Assembly: GCF_012027645.1 (NCBI RefSeq)
Contig: NZ_SNUU01000001.1
Coordinates: forward strand, 1,426,001-1,490,000
DNA length: 64,000 nt
Direction: 5' to 3'
From: Thermococcus sp. 18S1
Lineage (GTDB): Archaea; Methanobacteriota_B; Thermococci; Thermococcales; Thermococcaceae
How positions within the stretch are numbered: the first letter of the stretch is position 1; each line of letters starts with the position of its first letter. The notes under the pieces were generated by a model, which was not told the origin of the DNA, ran no database searches, and saw only the letters and a list, made by a program, of their open reading frames with translations. The position numbers and the translations under genes are program-made. Shown here piece after piece: positions 55,933-64,000 of the stretch.

Positions 55933-56655
55933 TCATGTTTCTTCGAGTTCGGCATCGCCCGCCCACAGGAGAAAGTCCTTGGCCTCGTCCGAGTATTCCA
56001 GATGTATCCTGGCGGTTATCGATATCGACAGGCTTCCGAAGGAATGTTTTCCCCCTGATACCTCCAGAGTGCCGTCGGGATACGCCACAAGGGCCACCAC
56101 CAGGACCTTTCCGTGCCATACCTTACGTGCCCTTACGTACACGGGCAGCTCTTCCTCGGTGGCATTCCCACCGAACACCCCCGGAAGTTCCAGGGGAAAC
56201 GAGAAGCGCCACACAACGTCTTTCCCGGATGTGTACCTCTCCCTAAATTCCAGCCCCAGTTCTCTCGCCATGGAGAAAACCTCGTCCTCAATGAACCCCA
56301 TGGCCTCTTCCTCCACCTTTCCACGAGCCAGGGGAAGCATCGTCGATGGAACCGAGGAGAGATCGACAACCGCCACGTATCCCACAACTCCATCTTCCAG
56401 GGACACACTCACGCCGGCCAGCCGTGAAAGGTTTTCCATGTCACGGGCGAATCCAGTGTAGGAGTACTCAGTTATGGTGTACCTCACATCTATTGGGCCG
56501 TAGGGAATGGTATTCACCTGTGTTCCTTTGGGGCTCCATTCGTCTGGGGCAGTGGATGGCACAAGGGTTCGGGGTTCGTCCATTGTGGCCACTGTTAGGA
56601 TGGAAACCAGCGCTATCACCGCGAGGATGATTCCGATGATTTTCAGCGCCCTCAT
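55933..56655 (-). CDS. Exported protein of unknown function
   Basis: 240 residues. N-terminal signal helix LKIIGIILAVIALVSILTVA, then a beta-rich domain with SYTGFARDMENLSRLAGVSVSLEDGVVGYVAVVDLSS. No family recognised. The start overlaps the stop of the lipoprotein upstream by 4 nt. The two proteins share a general layout (DSEVAGML.. / EEEAMGFIEDEVFSMARELGL segments followed by a long strand pair), hinting at common origin. Confidence 0.72.
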   Translation of the reverse strand: MRALKIIGIILAVIALVSILTVATMDEPRTLVPSTAPDEWSPKGTQVNTIPYGPIDVRYTITEYSYTGFARDMENLSRLAGVSVSLEDGVVGYVAVVDLSSVPSTMLPLARGKVEEEAMGFIEDEVFSMARELGLEFRERYTSGKDVVWRFSFPLELPGVFGGNATEEELPVYVRARKVWHGKVLVVALVAYPDGTLEVSGGKHSFGSLSISITARIHLEYSDEAKDFLLWAGDAELEET

Positions 56656-57416
56656 TTAACCACCCCTGCCACACTCTCCGCGTCCGACACCAGGGAACCG
56701 TCATGGAGATTCCAGTCAATCTCGACCTCGACCTCAACAAACTCGAGGGGACGCAGCGTGACCCTCCTGTGGTAGTCCTCGGGAACGGCGACTATAACAA
56801 TACCATACCCGCTGGTTGATTGGATGAGGTATTCACGTATCTCTACTTTCACATTCCCCATATCGACGGTGCCATATGGAGTCCTGAACGTTCCTACGGG
56901 ATACCCTGCGGACAGTTTTTTAAGCATCAATCCATCCTTTTCCTTCCATTCCCCTTCCGAGATTATCGAGAGTCCCATTTTATTCAACATCCCTGCGACT
57001 TCTGAATCGAGGGAATCTTTTATCTCCTTCTCGAGAACGGGCTTCAGAGCCCTCTTGGCCGGCACATCTGACGTGTCAATCCATCCAATCGCCATAGTGG
57101 TAAACTCGGGAGTTTCCATGGATTCGCTGATGTTAAGGAATTCAAAAAGCCCCTCCAGCTCTTTCATTCGCCGGTTCTCATAAGCGGGCTTTCTGAAGAG
57201 CAGTATTCTGTAGGGAATTTTCACAAGGGAAAACCGATAAATCGAAAGTTCGTAGGTTTCAGAGTACCCTTCCCCTGTTTTGACCCACCCCAGGGATTCG
57301 GCTTCCATGATCATGGCTTCCAGCTTCCCTGTGGTCTCAACCTGCTCCTTTTCCCCTATGCATCCAGCCGAGGACACCAGAAGGATCATCACAAGCAGGA
57401 CGGCGACCCTCTTCAT
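56652..57416 (-). CDS. Lipoprotein of unknown function
   Basis: 254 residues. Signal peptide with lipobox LLVSSAGC. The mature part has a helix LEAMIMEAESLGW and a DVPAKRALKPVLEKEIKDSLDSEVAGMLNKMGLSIISEGEW segment that parallels the protein encoded downstream. ATG 57416 follows GGGGATCCGGT. Probably a two-gene surface unit; function unknown. Confidence 0.75.
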   Translation of the reverse strand: MKRVAVLLVMILLVSSAGCIGEKEQVETTGKLEAMIMEAESLGWVKTGEGYSETYELSIYRFSLVKIPYRILLFRKPAYENRRMKELEGLFEFLNISESMETPEFTTMAIGWIDTSDVPAKRALKPVLEKEIKDSLDSEVAGMLNKMGLSIISEGEWKEKDGLMLKKLSAGYPVGTFRTPYGTVDMGNVKVEIREYLIQSTSGYGIVIVAVPEDYHRRVTLRPLEFVEVEVEIDWNLHDGSLVSDAESVAGVVK

Positions 57417-57430
57417 ACCGGATCCCCTAA

Positions 57431-59449
<2,019 letters not shown>

Positions 59450-60523
59450 TCACTCCCTCAAGACTTTTTCCACCACGGGGTCGATTATCCTGTACCCCCC
59501 GTTCTCCTTCTTTATCCATCCCATCTTTTCCAGGTTCCTGATAAGGCTGCCCAGCCTGGCGTTCGTTATGGGGCCACTCTTTGCCTCTACATAGTCCCTT
59601 ATCTCGGACCACCTTGACAGTCCGATGGAGACCCCACGCAGGATGAGGGTGTACCTCGGGGAGCGCTTTTCAAGTTCTAGCAGTTCCTCCCGTATCATGT
59701 TCCTCGCCTTTGCTATCGTGGCTTCCAGGGCCTTTTTGGGGTCTCCCTTTTTCCAGTAATTGAATCCAAACTCAACTAGCCATCCGGGGATTCCATCCAG
59801 CTCATCAACAGCTCTTTTGATGTCATCCTGTGGTACGTCCAACCCAATCTCCGAGAAGCCCGCCCGGAGGAACTCCTCGGAAAGTTCCCTCGGGAACGGC
59901 CTGACCTCAACCTCCTCGTAGATTCTTCCGTAGAGGGGGCTTGAGTAATCATCCAGTCCCAGAAAGTCGTGGAGGAGTCCAACCTCCGAGCCGGTGAATA
60001 TGAAACCTAGATTCGGCATTGAGTCATAGGCGTGGGCTATGCCTGCCAGCAGGTCCTTTCCACCCCGGGAACCGTAGAATCTTAGATACTGGGCCTCATC
60101 AAAGGCCAGGATGACTTTCTGGCCTGTTCTTTCCCCAATTCCGTTGATAACCTCAAGGACGTCCATGAATCCCATGTCACGGGGTTTGATCTGAATCCCC
60201 CCGAGATTCACCTTCTCAACGCTTACGCCCCTGAGGAACCCAAAACGACCCCTTCCCAGGAGTATTCTACCAAGCTCGTCAGTCATCACCGAGGCGCTTA
60301 TGTTTCCGCCCCCTGCCGCGTAGAGCCTGCGGGCATCGAGATAGAGCCCGATTCCCTGATATTCGTTGAGAGCCGCCTTTAGAAGGGAGCTCTTGCCCAC
60401 ACGGCGGATTCCTATGATAAGGGTTATCGGATACTCCTCCATACCCATAAGAATGGCATCAAGCTCAGCCTCTCTGTCAAACATCTCCTCCCTTCTCTCT
60501 TTTGGTCTCGGGTCAAAGAGCAT
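59450..60523 (-). CDS. Archaeal AAA+ ATPase (DUF234-type)
   Basis: 357 residues. Walker A GIRRVGKSS at 38-46, Walker B-like KVILAFDEAQYLRF, sensor GFIFTGSEVGLLHDFL. The C-terminal winged helix (SRWSEIRDYVEAKSGPITNARLGSLIRNLEKMGWIKKENGGYRI) suggests DNA binding. This family is expanded in Thermococcales, often near mobile regions; function unclear. ATG 60523 is chosen because longer frames run through the palindromic promoter. It shares that promoter region with the DapA-like gene. Confidence 0.87.
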   Translation of the reverse strand: MLFDPRPKERREEMFDREAELDAILMGMEEYPITLIIGIRRVGKSSLLKAALNEYQGIGLYLDARRLYAAGGGNISASVMTDELGRILLGRGRFGFLRGVSVEKVNLGGIQIKPRDMGFMDVLEVINGIGERTGQKVILAFDEAQYLRFYGSRGGKDLLAGIAHAYDSMPNLGFIFTGSEVGLLHDFLGLDDYSSPLYGRIYEEVEVRPFPRELSEEFLRAGFSEIGLDVPQDDIKRAVDELDGIPGWLVEFGFNYWKKGDPKKALEATIAKARNMIREELLELEKRSPRYTLILRGVSIGLSRWSEIRDYVEAKSGPITNARLGSLIRNLEKMGWIKKENGGYRIIDPVVEKVLRE

Positions 60524-60535
60524 AGGTATCGCCCC

Positions 60536-60560
60536 CGATACTTGGTATCGGTACCGATAC
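60536..60560. promoter_or_regulatory. Three-half-site palindromic operator between ATPase and DapA-like genes
   Basis: GTATCGGTACCGATAC (60545-60560) is a perfect 16-bp palindrome. A third half-site CCGATAC lies at 60536-60542, making a second inverted repeat with the middle half-site. The TATA box ACTTAAAAACTT of the rightward gene starts at its right edge. No second copy occurs elsewhere in the window. Confidence 0.7.
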
Positions 60561-60617
60561 TTAAAAACTTCCCGGAACCCTAAAATACCCCCTTCCCCCA
60601 AAATCTTCGGTGATTCC

Positions 60618-61499
60618 ATGCGCGGTGTTGTGGTGCCCCTTGTAACGCCCTTCAACGAGGACTACTCCATTGACTTCCCCGCCCTCGAGGAGCACACCGA
60701 GTTTCTCCAGAAGGTCGGCGTCCACGGGATATTCATCAACGCAACGACCGGTGAGTTCACGAGTCTGAACCTGGACGAGCGAAAGCTCCTCGCCGAGAAG
60801 GGCAGGGAGCTGGTCAAGTCGGCGTTCTACCTGGTCGGTACGGCCTCCTCGAACACCTTCGAGGTCGTTGAGCTTACGAAGCACGCCCAGGACATAGGGG
60901 CCGACTACGTCGTGATAGCGCCCCCCTACTACTGCCCCCTGAACGACGACGCCCTGTTCGCCCACTACTCGACCGTGGCCGAGAGCACTGACATACCGAT
61001 CATCCTCTACAACATCCCCTCCTGCGCCAACCCGCTCAGCGTTTCCCTCATCAGGCGCCTTGCCCTCGAGTATTCGAACATCTCCGGTGTGAAGGAGACG
61101 ATTGACAGCGTAAACCATATCCGGGACGTTATTCTTGAAGTTAAGGGCGAGAGGAATGACTTCAGGGTCTTCACCGGCCTCGACCAGCACTTCCTGAACA
61201 CGCTCGTTCTGGGCGGGGACGGGGGGATAATGGCCTGCGCCAACTTCGCCCCAGAGGTTCACCTGGCCCTCTGGAAGGCGTTCCAGGAAAAGAGGTTTGA
61301 GGATGCGTTTGAGCATGCCAGAAGGCTTGCAAAACTGTCCAGGGTCTACGACGTTGCGTCATCCTTTGGCTCGGCAATAAAGCTCGCCATGTCGCTCCGC
61401 GGCTTCTCAATAAAACCCGTCCTCAGGCCCCCGTACACGATTGACGGGGATGATGTGAAGGAGAATATAAGAAAGCTGCTCGCCGAGGTGCTGGGCTGA
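60618..61499 (+). CDS. DHDPS/N-acetylneuraminate lyase family aldolase
   Basis: 293 residues, a class I aldolase TIM barrel. Family marks: VVVPLVTPFNEDYSIDFPAL, NATTGEFTSL (substrate loop), YNIPS with Y131 and ISGVKETIDS with Schiff-base K159. Members include dihydrodipicolinate synthase, 2-keto-3-deoxygluconate aldolase and sialic acid lyase. No lysine pathway genes are adjacent, so a sugar-acid or other keto-acid substrate is as likely. ATG 60618 follows GGTGATTCC. Confidence 0.9.
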   Translation: MRGVVVPLVTPFNEDYSIDFPALEEHTEFLQKVGVHGIFINATTGEFTSLNLDERKLLAEKGRELVKSAFYLVGTASSNTFEVVELTKHAQDIGADYVVIAPPYYCPLNDDALFAHYSTVAESTDIPIILYNIPSCANPLSVSLIRRLALEYSNISGVKETIDSVNHIRDVILEVKGERNDFRVFTGLDQHFLNTLVLGGDGGIMACANFAPEVHLALWKAFQEKRFEDAFEHARRLAKLSRVYDVASSFGSAIKLAMSLRGFSIKPVLRPPYTIDGDDVKENIRKLLAEVLG

Positions 61500-61556
61500 G
61501 TTCAAGCGTCTTCCTGAATCCCCGTGCGGTTGAAGAAAAAAGGAGACGCACGGAAC

Positions 61557-62804
61557 TCACTGAATCTTGTACCTCAGGAACGCCGCTATTCCGCCGAAGG
61601 CCTTGTAGAACTGCTGGCCCTCCTCGGTATCAAGGGAGATGACCTCCACTTCGGAGCCGGATTCCTCCGCCATTTTTATTAGCTCCTCAGCGACGTCCCA
61701 CTTCTCGAAGCTGAGGTTCTGACTGCCGCACTTGGGGCAGTGGGTGACCTTTTTCTTGTAAACGTGGAACTCGGACTCGCTCATGGTCTTGAGCTCTTCC
61801 CAGCCGCAGCTGTTGCACTTGACCTTGACCCTGACCCTGTCGTAGCCCTCGCTGATGAGGAGCGTATCGACGGCGCCGAGTTCGAGGGCCTTCCTGACTT
61901 CGTTCTCACCGTACGTTATCATTCCAGTATCCTTGACGAGGTGCCTGAAGAAGTTCTGTATGAGGTGGCGCTCCTTTATGGCCTCGTGGTCCTTCAGGAT
62001 GTCGCTAGCCTTCTCGACGAGCTCCTTAAGGCCGTAGGCTCCGCTGTAGCTGATGTCAACGACGCCGATTATCTTCTTTCTCAGCTCGTGGTGGAGGTAC
62101 TCGCCGTCTATGAAGTCCTCCTTGGTCGGTCCGGGGCCGCCTATGATGATGCCCCTCAGCTCGCCCTTCTCGAGGAGGGGGAGGAAGGCCTTGTTGGCGT
62201 GCTCGGCGATGCGCTTCATGAACTCGTGGGTCTCCTGCTCACGGATGCGCTCGTAACGCCTGGCCGACTGACCACCGGCCCTCGTCTTGCCCGGGACGTT
62301 GGAGGTCAGCTCGTCTATGACGTCAATGCGCTTTCCGCGGAGAACTCCGATGGTGGCCTCGTTCTTCTCAACGGTTATGAGGCCGTAGGCGTCCTTGACG
62401 CGGAGCATCTCCTCCAGCGGCTCTGTGATGAAAGTCTGGTCGCATCGGTAGAGCCTGACCTTAAGCGGTTCCGGCGGGATTATCGCCCAGAGCTTTATGT
62501 CGCTGACGCCCTCCTGCTCGCTGACGTTTCCGACGAAGAGGGCCAGACCAGTCTCAGGGGTCTTACGGTAAAGCTTGAGGTGCTGCATTGCCCTCTCAAG
62601 GGCACCAAGGACGTTCTTTCTGGTTGACTTGCTCTTGATGTTCTGGGCCGTTCCGTACTCCTCCCTCAGCTGCTGCATGACCTTGTTCAGGTCGTATCCA
62701 GCCGGAACGTAGAGAGTCACCAGTTCGGTGGCTCGACCTCGATAACCCTTCAGCTCCTCGACCTTCTTCTTGAGTTCATACATCTCGGCTGACTTGTGAG
62801 ACAT
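61557..62804 (-). CDS. prf1: Peptide chain release factor aRF1
   Basis: 415 residues, the eRF1/aRF1 family. The stop-codon reading loop NIKS (55-58) and the GGQ motif (177-179, [12 protein letters not shown]) for peptide release are intact. The C-terminal domain carries a zinc ribbon, [10 protein letters not shown] and [13 protein letters not shown] 62804 follows GGGGAGTGATGCTC. Confidence 0.97.
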   Translation of the reverse strand: MSHKSAEMYELKKKVEELKGYRGRATELVTLYVPAGYDLNKVMQQLREEYGTAQNIKSKSTRKNVLGALERAMQHLKLYRKTPETGLALFVGNVSEQEGVSDIKLWAIIPPEPLKVRLYRCDQTFITEPLEEMLRVKDAYGLITVEKNEATIGVLRGKRIDVIDELTSNVPGKTRAGGQSARRYERIREQETHEFMKRIAEHANKAFLPLLEKGELRGIIIGGPGPTKEDFIDGEYLHHELRKKIIGVVDISYSGAYGLKELVEKASDILKDHEAIKERHLIQNFFRHLVKDTGMITYGENEVRKALELGAVDTLLISEGYDRVRVKVKCNSCGWEELKTMSESEFHVYKKKVTHCPKCGSQNLSFEKWDVAEELIKMAEESGSEVEVISLDTEEGQQFYKAFGGIAAFLRYKIQ

Positions 62805-62905
62805 GAGCATCACTCCCCTTCAGAACGTTTTTCAGCCAGTTTCCGCTACTTGAGAATGAAAAAGCGGGGAATTTATAAAAGTTTAGGAACGGGAAGGGAA
62901 TGTGG

Positions 62906-63142
62906 CTAGAACCAGTAGACTATTATCAGGGCTATGACGCCCAGGATTCCGCCTATGGCTACCACCAGAACGTTCAGCGCCGTCAGCGGTACGTCCGATA
63001 TTCCTATCCAGTTCGTGAACCACAGAATTATCAGGCCTATTACGGCGTTGGCCACAAGGTACTTGACTATGCCAAAGCCAACCTTGACTATCAACAGTAC
63101 TGCCAGGAGCAGGAAAAACAGGAACAGCAACTCCGCTATCAT
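62906..63142 (-). CDS. BofA-like small membrane protein
   Basis: 78 residues, three helices: IAELLFLFFLLLAVLLIVK, YLVANAVIGLIILWFTNWIGISDVPLT and VLVVAIGGILGVIALIIVY. The VKYLVANAVIGLIILWFTN...VPLTALNVLVVAIGGILGVI pattern is that of pro-sigmaK inhibitor BofA, known also in archaea without sporulation. Role unknown. ATG 63142 after AAGGTGATACC. Confidence 0.8.
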   Translation of the reverse strand: MIAELLFLFFLLLAVLLIVKVGFGIVKYLVANAVIGLIILWFTNWIGISDVPLTALNVLVVAIGGILGVIALIIVYWF

Positions 63143-63234
63143 GGTATCACCTTAAGTAGTTAAAACGAACAGGCTTATTAATCTTTCGCAACATAAATGG
63201 AATAATGGAAGAAACGCATTGATTCGATTTCAGT

Positions 63235-63795
63235 TCATGAAAGTTTTTCAAGGACCTCTTTGGCTATCTCCCCCAGCGGAACCCATTTCTTGCCCTCGAA
63301 CGGGAGTATAACCTTGTCCTCGACACTGACGAGCTCTTCAACGTGACCCTTTGCCTCTTTGGCCCTGAGCTCACCAATCAGTATCAAAGCGAACCCCTTC
63401 GTGTTCTTGTCGCCTTCACTGAGCTCATTGATCAGATCGTCGATTATTGTGCCCTTCAGGGCCCTGACCCTGTCCGGGAACCTGTGGGCAAGCTCGTAAG
63501 AGAGGATCATGGCGTTTTCCTTTACGTAGGGATTTCTGTTTCTGGTGAGCTCAATAGCTTTGGGGAATATCTTCTCGACATGGGGTTCGACAACATCTGC
63601 CCTCTGCTCGACCAGCATTCCCAGAATCAGCAGCGCATCTCCCCTGATGCCCGGCGCAGTGTCGTCGAGAAGTTCAATGAGTCCATTAAGTGCCTTCTTG
63701 TCCTTCACTGCCATCGAAACTATCTCATCAAAGCGCTCCGCTTCGATGAGCTTTTTTATTTTATCCTTCTTCGAACCGAAGGAGAGGAAGCCCAT
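63235..63795 (-). CDS. HEAT-repeat protein
   Basis: 186 residues. Repeated paired helices: ALNGLIELLDDTAPGIRGDALLILGMLVEQ, VEKIFPKAIELTRNRNPYVKENAMILSYELAHRF, LKGTIIDDLINELSEGDKNTKGFALILIGEL. This is an ARM/HEAT scaffold. There is no signal peptide. ATG 63795 after AGGTGACTTATC. Binding partner unknown. Confidence 0.82.
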   Translation of the reverse strand: MGFLSFGSKKDKIKKLIEAERFDEIVSMAVKDKKALNGLIELLDDTAPGIRGDALLILGMLVEQRADVVEPHVEKIFPKAIELTRNRNPYVKENAMILSYELAHRFPDRVRALKGTIIDDLINELSEGDKNTKGFALILIGELRAKEAKGHVEELVSVEDKVILPFEGKKWVPLGEIAKEVLEKLS

Positions 63796-63905
63796 GATAA
63801 GTCACCTAATGGGTTATAAGCGTGATGCATTAAATTTTTTTCGATTCTTGATTTGGATTTTATTGTTGGGGTTATTTTTATAAATGTCGGCTAGTATTTA
63901 ACACG

Positions 63906-64000
63906 ATGAAATCGAAATTGATGTCGAACCTTTTGTATGGAGGGGTATTATCGTTTGGACTTCTTCTTCTCGCAAAACTTAATGTATATTTTGCACCTTT
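63906..64000 (+). CDS. N-terminus of a membrane or exported protein, cut by the right edge
   Basis: 31 codons are visible: a short basic start (MKSKLMSN) and a hydrophobic helix (LLYGGVLSFGLLLLA). The composition is markedly AT-rich compared with the rest of the window. TATA-like TTATTTTTATAAATG lies at 63871-63885, about 25-30 nt before the ATG. No function can be assigned. Confidence 0.5.
   Translation, partial: MKSKLMSNLLYGGVLSFGLLLLAKLNVYFAP

Overview
The window is a continuous piece of a Thermococcales (Thermococcus-like) genome. The evidence is dense, mostly GC-rich, AGG/GAG-heavy coding; GGTGAT/GGAGG ribosome-binding sites 5-10 nt before most starts; TATA boxes of the TTTATAA/TTTTTAA type; archaeal marker proteins (RpoP, L37Ae, prefoldin beta, KEOPS Pcc1, aRF1, archaeal ArgS); a tungsten aldehyde oxidoreductase; and a complete 13-gene membrane-bound sulfane reductase (MBS/MBX) operon. 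No tRNA, rRNA, CRISPR array or insertion sequence was found.

Layout. 1-5.7 kb: HIT protein, phosphoglycerate mutase, and a cluster with two DUF2202 ferritin-like proteins, a membrane protein and an ArsR-type regulator. 5.8-9.8 kb: an aldo/keto reductase overlapping a WOR-type tungstoenzyme, then an exported protein and its small membrane partner. 9.9-15.7 kb: a leftward information-processing region (tRNA-binding protein, zinc-ribbon protein, DHH phosphoesterase, DUF3194, prefoldin beta, Pcc1, Brix protein, RpoP, L37Ae) interrupted by an AT-rich restriction-type nuclease gene. 15.7-16.6 kb: a noncoding stretch with a family of small hairpins. 16.6-20.6 kb: conserved unknown genes, queE, a probable C/D box sRNA, an archaeal TIP49/RuvBL ATPase and an exported/membrane pair. 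20.6-23 kb: a leftward group DUF2284 - membrane protein - CARF-like sensor - PIN nuclease. 23-28 kb: PEBP-like lipoprotein, SemiSWEET-like protein, repeat protein, thioredoxin-like lipoprotein, CcdA and thioredoxin. 27.9-33.2 kb: a stress regulon around hcp. 33.2-37.7 kb: Lrp regulator with a class III aminotransferase, an NCS2 permease and two tandem DUF996 membrane proteins. 37.8-47.6 kb: the leftward mbx operon. 48-49.9 kb: ACT-domain regulator and radical SAM protein. 50-55 kb: exported proteins and wecB-wecC-DUF354 (envelope sugars). 55-64 kb: SpoIIM-like, LplB-like, two exported proteins, argS, an ATPase sharing a palindromic promoter with a DapA-family gene, aRF1, a BofA-like protein, a HEAT protein, and a truncated gene at the right edge.

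How the genes work together. The redox theme is strong: MBS moves electrons to polysulfide while pumping ions, and its promoter carries a SurR-like site. The hcp region looks like a reactive-nitrogen/redox response: a small HTH regulator with a C-terminal Cys cluster, hcp, a DUF2249 protein and a DUF438-hemerythrin-PAS protein each have TATGAC-N4-GTCATA sites over or near their promoters. The most system-like novelty is the CARF-like/PIN pair, which resembles the sensor and nuclease of cyclic-oligoadenylate immunity but stands here without CRISPR. Starts were chosen mainly from ribosome-binding sites and are stated where they matter; functions come from motif recognition alone, with no database search.
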